Source of the DNA: DASQZK01 sp963771005 | GTDB lineage: Bacteria; Bacteroidota; Bacteroidia; Bacteroidales; GCA-2748055 | Direction: 5' to 3' | DNA length: 64,000 nt | Assembly: GCA_963771005.1 (NCBI GenBank) | Contig: CAVYRO010000006.1 | Location: 217,716 to 281,715 of the forward strand | Shown here: piece after piece, positions 8,385 through 16,116 of the stretch | Numbering within the stretch: position 1 is the stretch's first letter | Layout: the number at the start of each line of letters is the position of its first letter | Program-made: the position numbers and the translations under genes | Notes under the pieces: model-generated | Database searches by the model: none | What the model was told of the DNA's origin: nothing | Seen by the model: the letters and a program-made list of their open reading frames with translations, nothing else

Positions 8385-8760
8385 AAAAATTGCCCGTAAA
8401 TTCTACACGTCTTTTTTCGGGGTAAGATATGAAAATATAACGTCAGTTCCGGTTGTGCAATATTCGGGGTGGTTTGAGGATGGTTTGAGAATGGTTTGAT
8501 ATGGTTTGAGGTGGTTTTATATTTTAATACCGGATCTGCATCCTGTTTCAAAGAACGGTCGTAAAGTCCCAGGGGATTTAGGGGTATGGGTTTGATATGG
8601 TTTCAGGTGGTTTGAACTCCATTCACCAATTCACCAAATCACCAAATTCTTCATCCGTGAGAATCCGTTCCGATAGCCATATAGCCATCGGAATCCGTCC
8701 AATCCGTGTTCACCTCTTCTTTCGGTTTCAGATGGATTCAGCTTCATTCAACAAATCAAC

Positions 8761-8818
8761 AAATCACCAAATTCTTCGGGGAGTTTCACCACAGATTTCT
8801 CAGATTATCACAGAGAGG
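8761..8818 (-). repeat. Dispersed composite repeat, copy 1
   Basis: This is the reverse complement of the module found at 24838-24900, 35007-35090 and 35178-35260. Read on the minus strand it contains CTCTGTGATAATCTG, a near-copy of AAATCTGTGGTGAAAC, CTCCCCGAAGAA and TTTGGTGATTT. It is flanked by TGGTTTGA-type and CAACAAATCA-type arrays, as in the other copies. Confidence 0.75.
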
Positions 8819-8941
8819 TTTGATTAATGGTTTGAAATAGTTTGATATGGTTTCAAATGGTCTCAACCCCCATTCAACAAATCAACAACTCAACAAATCA
8901 ACAAATCAACAAATTCTTATCGCGGATGAATGCCTGATTTT

Positions 8942-9021
8942 TTGTAATGCGATACAATATTTTGTCCAATTTATTGTATTGCGATACAATTTATTATGGA
9001 ATTTATTGTATTGCGATACAA
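8942..9021. promoter_or_regulatory. Three operator-like inverted repeats at exact 32-bp spacing
   Basis: Copies are at 8942-8957, 8974-8989 and 9006-9021. The second and third read TTGTATTGCGATACAA and the first differs at one base (TTGTAATGCGATACAA). Each is a 6-bp inverted repeat (TTGTAT/ATACAA) around TGCG. Starts are exactly 32 bp apart, about three helical turns, so bound proteins would lie on one face of the DNA. The arrangement looks like a multi-site operator or an iteron set; no regulator gene is next to it. The nearest downstream gene starts at 9231. Confidence 0.6.
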
Positions 9022-9230
9022 TTTTTATTGAAATTAACGGGAAGAAGAAGGTATAGTTCGTTAGCTTGCCAGATCCCTGCTAAGGTGTTCCTGTTGAACC
9101 AGCTCTGAGGTGAAGATATCAGATGCCTATATTCCAGCTTCCGTACCTCACTCCATATAATTTTTTCCTCTGACCTGTACCACGAATCAGCCGGCGAATC
9201 ATAACTTTACACAAATTAATATCATGCATC

Positions 9231-9578
9231 ATGAGTGAAATTGTAAGGGAATTCCGGGAATACCGGGAAAAAATGAATCAAAGGCTCCTCGCTGAAGATA
9301 ACCGGGTTATCAAACGGATCTTCAACCTGGACACAAATACCTATAAGGACGGAATCCTGCCGGCAAGGGTAAAGGAAATGCTGGGGCTTGTTTCATCCAT
9401 GGTATTACGGTGCGACGACTGCGTGAGGTATCATCTCGAACAATGTTTCAGCCTCGGGATAAAAAAAGCCGAGATCCTGGAGATATTCGCCGTCGCCAAC
9501 CTTGTTGGAGGAACAATTGTTATTCCTCATACACGAAGAGCTTTGGAATATTGGGATGAGCTTGAAAATCTGGGTTAA
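9231..9578 (+). CDS. Carboxymuconolactone decarboxylase/AhpD-like protein
   Basis: This is a 115-residue all-helical protein of the AhpD/carboxymuconolactone decarboxylase family. The redox motif CxxC-x2-H is visible as RCDDCVRYH around residues 60-68, which indicates the AhpD-like (peroxidase-linked thiol) branch rather than the decarboxylase branch. A further cysteine follows (HLEQC). Likely role: alkylhydroperoxide or other thiol-dependent redox chemistry in the cytoplasm; the substrate cannot be assigned. The gene lies about 210 bp downstream of the three operator-like repeats, which may control it. The next gene starts 41 bp later on the same strand. Confidence 0.82.
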   Translation: MSEIVREFREYREKMNQRLLAEDNRVIKRIFNLDTNTYKDGILPARVKEMLGLVSSMVLRCDDCVRYHLEQCFSLGIKKAEILEIFAVANLVGGTIVIPHTRRALEYWDELENLG

Positions 9579-9619
9579 TTTTTGTAATTTACGGGTTGGC
9601 CGGGCAAAATTGTACGTTT

Positions 9620-12034
9620 ATGCGAAAGAAAATTTTTCTTACCGGAACGGTTGCAATGCTGGGAATGATAACCTTTTTGTCATCTTTCCGGAGTACACAG
9701 CCCATTGACAGCAATGTCATACGCGATCTGATTTTCAAACTTACCGCCTGGTATGAATGGTACCCCCAGCAAAAGGTCTATCTTCATTTCGACAAGGACC
9801 GGTACGGCGCTTATGAAAGGGTCTGGTACAAGGCTTATGTCGTGAATGCAACAAATCACCGTCCCGACAGCATAAGCACCAATCTATATGTCGATCTTAT
9901 CAATCCGGGCGGGTATGTTGTGCAGACTGAGCTTCTCCAGCTGCAAAACGGATTTGCCCATGGGGATTTTGCCTTTCAGGATACGGTTCCCGAGGGGATC
10001 TACCGGATCATTGCCTATACTAACTGGATGAGAAATGCGGGAAGCGAATATTTCTTTTCGAAGAACATCTATGTTAAAAATCCGCAGTTCAGAACGTATG
10101 CAACCCGTTATGCAGTTAAAACTGTCAGGAAATCGCGGAGGCAAAATACCCGGCTTTCTGAAAAATTCGATATCAGCTTTCTTCCCGAAGGCGGAAACCT
10201 TCTGAACGGGGTTGAAAACAGGGTCGCTTTTAAAGCGATCAATGCCCTGGGCCATCCGGCAAAAGTCCAGGGCCGGCTTCTCGACAAAAAAGGCAATGAA
10301 GTCCTGACCTTCGAAAGTATTCACGACGGCATGGGGAGCTTCCGGTTTACCCCCGCTACGGGCACTAAATATGTGGCAATGGTGAAGTCGGGAGAATCTA
10401 AGGAGCAAAAATTCGACCTTCCCGAAGGAATAGATAAAGGTATCGTTCTAAATGCGGATTATGCCGGGAAAGACAGCGTAACGGTAAGTATTGTGACCAA
10501 CCTGGGTACAGGCAATATGCCGGAAAACACCCGGTATTTTCTCCTCGCTCAAACCCGGGGCAAACCGGAATATTCAGCTGAATTTGATCTTAAGAAGGAA
10601 AGCCGCTCCGTAAGCATTCCGAAAAATATTTTTCCTTCGGGTATCACCCAGCTTGTGCTTTTCAATACCTCATCAAGACCCGTAAGTGAACGGCTTATTT
10701 TTATAAATCGCCAGGATCAGCTCGATATCAGCATCCTTCCTTCACAAAAAACAGTTGCTGCCCGCAAACAGGTCAGTGCCGCGATCAGGGTCAGGGATAA
10801 AAAAGGAAATCCCGTGAGCGGTGACTTTTCCCTTTCTGTGATGAAGGCCTCCGAAACCGCCCTGGCCGGTAATATCCTCACCAGCCTGCTGCTTACCTCC
10901 GATATCAGGGGGAACGTCGAGGATCCTGTTTTCTACTTCACCGGATGGGATGCCGGCAAGGAAAAGCTCCTCGATTATGTCATGATGACCAACGGCTGGA
11001 GACGATTTAACTGGGATATCGTATTGCAAAACGAAAAAGTCACCCCCGAATTTCCGGTGGAAAACGGCATCGAGATCACCGGAAAGATCACCCGTGAATT
11101 TTTTAAACTCCCTTTGAAGGATATCAAGGTGGTTCTCACCATCCTGAACCAATTCAATGATGTATTCACAACCAGATCAGGGCCCCGGGGAAACTTTGCA
11201 TTCACAGGCCTTGCCTATGCCGATACGGTTGCCGTAAAACTTGAGGCACGGAGAGCCACCGGGAAGAAAAATCTGGTTATCTACATCGATCAGAAGGAAA
11301 ATACAAGGCTCAGGAACATGAATTATGTCACGGAACAAATTCTAAACCGGCCCGGTCCGGAAGGAAAAAATTACATTCCGGAAGAAGAAAAGGAGGATGA
11401 TCCTTTTGCAGAGGAGAATAACCGCATCTATCGCATTTACAGTGAACCGGAAAAACAGAACGTGATCATTGTCGATGAAAAGCTGGCACATCTTCAGAAC
11501 GTGGCCCAGATCATCCAGGGAAGGATCCCCGGGGTGATGGTCAGGGGAAATGATATAAACATCAGGGGGATAAACAGTTTTTTTGCCAGCACAGATCCGC
11601 TTTTCCTGGTAGACGGCGTGGTGGTAGACAAGGATTTTGCCCTTTCTATGAGCCCTTACGATGTGGACCGTATTGAGGTGCTGAAAGGACCCGAAGCTGC
11701 AATATATGGTTCCAGAGGCGCTAACGGAGTCATCGCTATCTATACAAAAAGAGGGAAATTCATGATCAAGGGTGAGCTCAATTTTGAAATGCTCGGGTAC
11801 CATTCAGCACGTACTTTCTATTCCCCGAGATACGATATCAATCCCAATGAAGCCCTTGAGGATGACAGGACCACTTTGTACTGGAAGCCCTCCCTGCTGA
11901 CTGACCAAAAGGGAAATACCACCGTTTCATTTTACACTTCGGATGTAACGGGCCGGTATATAATCAACGTCCAGGGACTGTCCGAAAACGGCGTCGCAGG
12001 CGCTGGCTATGCAATCCTGGAAACAGGAAAATGA
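9620..12034 (+). CDS. Large envelope protein with MG2-like region and a TonB-receptor plug domain, no barrel
   Basis: The protein has 804 residues. I chose the ATG at 9620 because it places a signal peptide (MRKKIFLTGTVAMLGMITFL) at the N-terminus. Residues about 30-130 (QQKVYLHFDKDRYGAYERVWYK onwards, split here only by description) resemble the macroglobulin-like MG2 domain seen in many Bacteroidota surface proteins, and Ig-like strands follow. Residues about 620-700 form a TonB-dependent receptor plug (LFLVDGVVVD, DRIEVLKGPEAAIYGSRGA, NGVIAIYT). The protein ends about 90 residues later, with no 22-strand beta-barrel. Such plug-only proteins are known in the phylum, but their role is unclear. 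A surface or periplasmic scaffolding role is inference. Confidence 0.75.
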   Translation: MRKKIFLTGTVAMLGMITFLSSFRSTQPIDSNVIRDLIFKLTAWYEWYPQQKVYLHFDKDRYGAYERVWYKAYVVNATNHRPDSISTNLYVDLINPGGYVVQTELLQLQNGFAHGDFAFQDTVPEGIYRIIAYTNWMRNAGSEYFFSKNIYVKNPQFRTYATRYAVKTVRKSRRQNTRLSEKFDISFLPEGGNLLNGVENRVAFKAINALGHPAKVQGRLLDKKGNEVLTFESIHDGMGSFRFTPATGTKYVAMVKSGESKEQKFDLPEGIDKGIVLNADYAGKDSVTVSIVTNLGTGNMPENTRYFLLAQTRGKPEYSAEFDLKKESRSVSIPKNIFPSGITQLVLFNTSSRPVSERLIFINRQDQLDISILPSQKTVAARKQVSAAIRVRDKKGNPVSGDFSLSVMKASETALAGNILTSLLLTSDIRGNVEDPVFYFTGWDAGKEKLLDYVMMTNGWRRFNWDIVLQNEKVTPEFPVENGIEITGKITREFFKLPLKDIKVVLTILNQFNDVFTTRSGPRGNFAFTGLAYADTVAVKLEARRATGKKNLVIYIDQKENTRLRNMNYVTEQILNRPGPEGKNYIPEEEKEDDPFAEENNRIYRIYSEPEKQNVIIVDEKLAHLQNVAQIIQGRIPGVMVRGNDINIRGINSFFASTDPLFLVDGVVVDKDFALSMSPYDVDRIEVLKGPEAAIYGSRGANGVIAIYTKRGKFMIKGELNFEMLGYHSARTFYSPRYDINPNEALEDDRTTLYWKPSLLTDQKGNTTVSFYTSDVTGRYIINVQGLSENGVAGAGYAILETGK

Positions 12035-12204
12035 CAGCAACCAGAAAATCTCGCTGACCGGTCTAAGAAAATTTCCAGACCCTCACTTTATATTGCATGA
12101 TTCCGGATCATGGAATGGCCGGGTGATGCTTTCCCGGGATAATACGCGAAAACAACAATCCGGTTATACTGTCTTACTTAGTGTTTGCCAGAAAACTCGA
12201 TGAC

Positions 12205-12267
12205 CCTTCGGCTCAGGGACCGGTGACTTCATTCAAGAGGGTGAATTTTTCGGATGGTGGTAAGGCA
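12205..12267. repeat. Half copy of the MITE-like repeat
   Basis: This stretch matches the reverse complement of the right arm at 7495-7562: CCTTCGGCTCAGGGACCGG, GACTTCATTCAAGAGGGTGAA, then CGGATGGTGGTAAGGCA (each block given separately). It stops at AAGGCA, before the inner end, and no opposite arm follows. Confidence 0.7.
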
Positions 12268-12377
12268 TTATGAAAATATTTTCCATTTTGTGTAAAGACG
12301 TATGTCCGTATCCATATGCACGGATCGGGTGGAGAGCCAAATATCCCTGCCTTTATTTCTCCGGATAAAAAATTATA

Positions 12378-12385
12378 TATATTTG
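12378..12385 (+). promoter_or_regulatory. Bacteroidota -7 box for the S46 peptidase gene
   Basis: TATATTTG matches TAnnTTTG exactly, 45 bp upstream of the ATG at 12431. The -33 element is not clear. Confidence 0.5.
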
Positions 12386-12430
12386 CCTTTCAAAATTCAA
12401 ATCATCAAAAATTTTATTTAAAAATTGTTT

Positions 12431-14587
12431 ATGAGAAAAATTATGATTTTCCTCACCGGATTTCTCCTGACCCTGGGAATGAATGTCAGGGCCGATGAGG
12501 GCATGTGGCTGCTCACCCTTCTGGGCCAGCTCAATATGGACCAGATGCATGAAATGGGGCTGGAACTTTCTGCAGAGCAGATCTACAGCGTCAATCATTC
12601 CAGCCTCAAGGATGCCGTAGGAGCCCTGGATTATGGAAATTGCACTTCGGAACTCGTCTCGCCCGAAGGGCTTATTCTGACCAACCACCATTGCGGGTAC
12701 GCTGAAATCCAGAGTCACAGCTCCGTGGAACACGATTACCTGAAGAACGGGTTCTGGGCCATGACCCGGGAAGAAGAACTTCCCAACGTGGGTAAGACCA
12801 TTTCCTTTCTGGTAAGGCTGGAAGAGATCACAGATAAAGTACTACCCCTGCTTTCCGAAGATCTGACCGGAATCGCGCGGGAACAGAAGGTGAACCTGAT
12901 AACGGGTGAACTCGTCAAAAAAGCCACCGGTGGCACGCCCTATGAGGCCCATGTAGAATCGTTTTTTAACGGTACCCGGTATTTCCTTATCGTCCTGGAA
13001 ACGTACAGGGATGTCAGGCTCGTGGGCGCACCCCCCGAATCGGTGGGAAAATTCGGGCATGATACCGATAACTGGATGTGGCCCCGTCATACAGGTGATT
13101 TTTCCATGTTCAGGGTATACACCGCCCCCGACGGTTCCCCTGCCGGGTATTCCCCGGAAAATATTCCGCTGAAATCAAAATATTTCCTTCCTGTTTCCCT
13201 CAAAGGTTACAAAAAAGGAGACTTCTCAATGGTCATGGGATATCCCGGTTCAACAGACAGGTACATGACCTCCTTCGAAGTGCAGGAGCTGCTTGATATC
13301 GAACATCCGAACAGGATCAGGATAAGGGGTCTTAAGCAAAGGATTATGATGGAGGATATGGTAGCCAGTGATGCGGTGAGGATCATGTATTCCTCCAAAT
13401 ATTCAATTTCCAGCAATTACTGGAAATATTCCATCGGTCAGAGGGAAGGACTGATCCATCTGAAGGTGATGGAAAGAAAAAGGGCGATGGAAAAAACATT
13501 TACGGACTGGGTTGAAGCCGATCCGGCTAAAAAAGAAAAATTCGGCGATGCTCTTGGTAAGATCCAGGAAGGAGTGAAGGAGCGCAGGGACCTCGTTTTT
13601 TCCCAGCAATATCTTTTCGAATGCATGTACCAGGGTATGGAAACTGTAAATTTCGGACTTAAATTCAGGAGATTGTTTGAGGAACTCTCTAAAGATACCC
13701 CGGATGCAGCGGCCGTCCAAAAGCAGGCCGAAGAAATAAGATCCGGCCTCAACGACTTCTATAAGGATTATAATCTGACTACCGACCGAAAGATAACGGA
13801 AGCCATGTTCGGGCTGATGGTCAAGGACATGCCCGATGCATATAAACCTTCCGTCGTAAAGGAAATTGAAGAACGCTACAAGGGAGATTGTAGAAAATAT
13901 ACCGATACCTATTTCAAAAAATCCTTCCTGCCCTACAGGGATAAAGTCGAAACGTTTCTCGGGAATCCCTCTCTAAAGGTTCTTAGAAAAGATCCGGGTT
14001 TCATAGCCACCATGTCTTTTCTTTCGGCTTATTTCCGTATCACAGGGGAACAGGAGGCTTATGATGGTAAAGTGGAAGAAGGACGCCGGTTATGGATGGA
14101 AGGCCTGGAACAGATGGAACAGGGCAGGAAATTCTATCCCGATGCCAATTCGTCCATCCGTCTGACCTATGGAACGGTTGGAGACTATGATGCCAGAGAT
14201 GCAGTCCATTATTCCTATTATACTACGCTGAAAGGCGTAATGGAAAAAGAGGATCCTTCGAATCCCGAATTTGTTGTAAGCGACAGGCTGAAGGATCTTT
14301 ACCATAATAAAAATTATGGCCCCTATGCTGAAGACGGGGAAATGCCTGTTTGTTTCACAACCAACAACGACATAACCGGTGGCAATTCGGGCAGCCCGGT
14401 GCTCAACGGGAAAGGCGAACTCATCGGCATCGCATTCGACGGCAACTGGGAAGCCATGAGTGGTGATATTATTTTTGAACCGCAGTTACAGAAATGTATC
14501 TGCGTCGACATCAGGTACGTACTTTTCATCATTGACAAATATGCCGGCGACACCCGGTTGACCGATGAGATGAAAATCGTTGACTAA
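12431..14587 (+). CDS. S46-family dipeptidyl-peptidase, DPP7 type
   Basis: This is a secreted 718-residue serine exopeptidase that removes dipeptides from oligopeptides in the periplasm, an important step in amino-acid nutrition of asaccharolytic Bacteroidota. The signal peptide is MRKIMIFLTGFLLTLGMNVRA. The catalytic histidine is in TNHHCGY (His87), the aspartate in the HDTDNWMWPRH region, and the serine in GGNSGSP (Ser653). The S1-pocket position is glycine (Gly671 in FDGNWEA), as in DPP7, which prefers hydrophobic P1 residues; DPP11 enzymes have arginine there and cut after Asp/Glu. Length and motif order are normal for the family. I used the ATG at 12431 rather than an in-frame TTG six bases upstream. 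Confidence 0.92.
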   Translation: MRKIMIFLTGFLLTLGMNVRADEGMWLLTLLGQLNMDQMHEMGLELSAEQIYSVNHSSLKDAVGALDYGNCTSELVSPEGLILTNHHCGYAEIQSHSSVEHDYLKNGFWAMTREEELPNVGKTISFLVRLEEITDKVLPLLSEDLTGIAREQKVNLITGELVKKATGGTPYEAHVESFFNGTRYFLIVLETYRDVRLVGAPPESVGKFGHDTDNWMWPRHTGDFSMFRVYTAPDGSPAGYSPENIPLKSKYFLPVSLKGYKKGDFSMVMGYPGSTDRYMTSFEVQELLDIEHPNRIRIRGLKQRIMMEDMVASDAVRIMYSSKYSISSNYWKYSIGQREGLIHLKVMERKRAMEKTFTDWVEADPAKKEKFGDALGKIQEGVKERRDLVFSQQYLFECMYQGMETVNFGLKFRRLFEELSKDTPDAAAVQKQAEEIRSGLNDFYKDYNLTTDRKITEAMFGLMVKDMPDAYKPSVVKEIEERYKGDCRKYTDTYFKKSFLPYRDKVETFLGNPSLKVLRKDPGFIATMSFLSAYFRITGEQEAYDGKVEEGRRLWMEGLEQMEQGRKFYPDANSSIRLTYGTVGDYDARDAVHYSYYTTLKGVMEKEDPSNPEFVVSDRLKDLYHNKNYGPYAEDGEMPVCFTTNNDITGGNSGSPVLNGKGELIGIAFDGNWEAMSGDIIFEPQLQKCICVDIRYVLFIIDKYAGDTRLTDEMKIVD

Positions 14588-14617
14588 CCTTGCCGGATGC
14601 AGGCAGTAACCAAAACC

Positions 14618-14682
14618 ACGGGCTTGTGAAAATTCGTTTCGCTGACTGGCAGTGAAGTCTTTTTCACAAACCCGTTTTTTTT
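14618..14682 (+). terminator. Rho-independent terminator after the S46 peptidase gene
   Basis: The arms ACGGGCTTGTGAAAA (14618-14632) and TTTTCACAAACCCGT (14661-14675) pair with one G-U, around a 28-bp loop, and are followed by a run of T. It starts 30 bp after the stop codon. Confidence 0.75.
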
Positions 14683-14727
14683 CATAGTTTAGCAGGATGA
14701 ACGCGCCGAAGAATTAAGCAGGCCAAA

Positions 14728-15198
14728 ATGGACAAATCCATCATTATTTATACCGACGGAGCCGCACGAGGTAATCCGGGACCCGGCGGATTTGGCGTGG
14801 TAATGATATACGGTGAGCTGCGAAAGGAGATCTCCGAAGGATACAGCCTGACAACAAATAACAGGATGGAACTCCTTGCCGTAATCCGGGCCCTGGAGGC
14901 CCTTAAATGGAAAAACGCCCAGGTCAGGATATATACAGATTCGCGTTATATTGTTGATGCCGTTAATAAGGGATGGCTTTTCGGCTGGGAAAAGAAAAGA
15001 TTTAAAAACAAAAAAAATCCCGATCTCTGGATAAAATTCCTGGAACTATACCGGAAACATAACGTAAAGATACAATGGGTGAAAGGCCATGCCAATAATC
15101 CGGAGAATGAACGGTGCGACATTCTTGCCGTGAAAGCATCCAAAGGGAGCGGACTCAAAGAAGACAGAGGCTACAAAAATGATGTTGAATTCTTATAA
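14728..15198 (+). CDS. rnhA: Ribonuclease HI
   Basis: RNase HI cleaves the RNA strand of RNA-DNA hybrids such as R-loops and primers. The protein has 156 residues, as expected. The catalytic carboxylates are all present: Asp10 in YTDGAARGNPGPGG, Glu48 in NNRMELLA, Asp71 in YTDSRYIVDA and Asp131 in NERCD, with His121 in the flexible loop VKGHANN. The basic segment KKRFKNKKNPD (about 89-99) corresponds to the handle region that grips the hybrid. It follows the terminator of the S46 gene and is probably transcribed separately. Confidence 0.95.
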   Translation: MDKSIIIYTDGAARGNPGPGGFGVVMIYGELRKEISEGYSLTTNNRMELLAVIRALEALKWKNAQVRIYTDSRYIVDAVNKGWLFGWEKKRFKNKKNPDLWIKFLELYRKHNVKIQWVKGHANNPENERCDILAVKASKGSGLKEDRGYKNDVEFL

Positions 15199-15261
15199 TT
15201 TTTCTAATAATTTGAAAAAAATATCCCCGCGTTTTAGTATCTTAGGTTTCATTTGGTTTTC

Positions 15262-15774
15262 ATGGGTGAAAAGGAGATAATTCTCGAATATAAAGGGCAT
15301 CTGACATTCAGCACCATCGGACAGTTGCTGACTATGCTCAAGTACAAGGTTCCGGAAAAAGACATCAGGATGGGGATGTATAAACGCATTCTCTCCGTTA
15401 TGATCGAAGCCCTTGAAAATATTTATAAATACAGCGACGAGTACAAGAACGATCGTTACATCAGCCGGAATTTCCTTCCTTCCTTTATCCTGGACCGTGA
15501 GGGGGAAATTTATTTCATTCGTGTCTCTAACCCGGTGAAGAATACGGATATGGACGATCTCCGTGAGAAGATCGATTTCGTAAATACCAAAACACCGGAT
15601 GAGCTCAAGATCCTTTACCGGCAAACCATTACCGACGGGCGGTTCACTTCCAAAGGCGGGGCAGGGCTCGGGATCATCGAGATGGCAAAAATTTCGGGCC
15701 ATGATTTAACTTATGATTTTGAACCCATAAACGGCGATTTTTCCCGGTATTCCTTAACCGTCAAGTTCACCTGA
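15262..15774 (+). CDS. SiaB-family (DUF6272) protein kinase-like protein
   Basis: The 170-residue protein resembles SiaB-type proteins, which have a reduced GHKL ATPase fold and act in partner-switching signalling with SiaC and PP2C phosphatases. The start at 15262 (MGEKEIILEYKGHLTF) is preferred over an upstream TTG. Visible marks are VMIEALENIYKYSDE, corresponding to the N-box helix, and SKGGAGLGIIEMAKIS, a glycine-rich ATP-lid-like loop. No SiaA or SiaC homologue is adjacent. The 63-bp gap from rnhA holds no obvious terminator, so read-through is possible. Assignment to the family rests on overall pattern rather than on a single diagnostic motif. Confidence 0.75.
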   Translation: MGEKEIILEYKGHLTFSTIGQLLTMLKYKVPEKDIRMGMYKRILSVMIEALENIYKYSDEYKNDRYISRNFLPSFILDREGEIYFIRVSNPVKNTDMDDLREKIDFVNTKTPDELKILYRQTITDGRFTSKGGAGLGIIEMAKISGHDLTYDFEPINGDFSRYSLTVKFT

Positions 15775-16116
15775 TCAACCAGCAGGTCAGTCCCGCGTCT
15801 GTCCGTTCATTTTCTGCTAACCGGTATCTTCAACTATCCGCTTCCGTACACATGGTGTCCAGTTTAGAACAATAGGACTGCCATATCGCTTCGTGCAAAT
15901 TTTTCATATGTATTTGATAATATGAGGTATAGGATATGTGGTATATTCTTTGAGTAAACATATGAAATTTTTCAGATGAGATGATCTTCTTTCAATTTAA
16001 ACCGGTATTGCGGCAACTGTCAAAGGAGGGGTTTACTTTATTTTTCAATATATCCGATCGGCCCCTTTCGTCATCCTGATCTGTTAACCGGAAATATGTA
16101 TAAAAACACGAGAGGA
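15775..16116. other. Intergenic region with a separated inverted repeat
   Basis: There is no gene here. The only structure noted is a pair of exact 10-bp inverted repeats, TTTCATATGT at 15902-15911 and ACATATGAAA at 15958-15967, which could be operator half-sites. The rest shows nothing recognisable. Confidence 0.4.

Larger units (their letters stand above)
8344..9230. other. 887-bp gene-free region made of repeats
   Basis: No convincing gene is present; short open frames here are translations of the repeats. From left to right it holds the yebC promoter, an array of TGGTTTGA units (8466-8520), CACCAAAT/CAACAAAT arrays (8625-8650, 8755-8775, 8874-8915), one copy of the dispersed composite repeat (8761-8818), and three operator-like inverted repeats (8942-9021). 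The stretch 9050-9230 before the AhpD-like gene shows nothing I can name. Confidence 0.7.
12035..12430. other. Intergenic region with half MITE and promoter
   Basis: No gene is visible. The region holds the half copy of the MITE-like repeat (12205-12267) and the -7 box of the S46 peptidase gene (12378-12385). The first 170 bp show nothing recognisable. Confidence 0.6.

Noticed and set aside
8942..9021. Possible short CRISPR with 32-bp period
   Set aside because: The sequence between the palindromes is itself largely repeated, so there are no spacers.
8597..9056. Small plus-strand frames between yebC and the AhpD-like gene
   Set aside because: They translate composite repeats (NQQLNKSTNQQ-like runs) and have no independent support.
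12425..12430. TTG start for the S46 peptidase
   Set aside because: The ATG at 12431 begins a standard signal peptide; the TTG would add only two residues.
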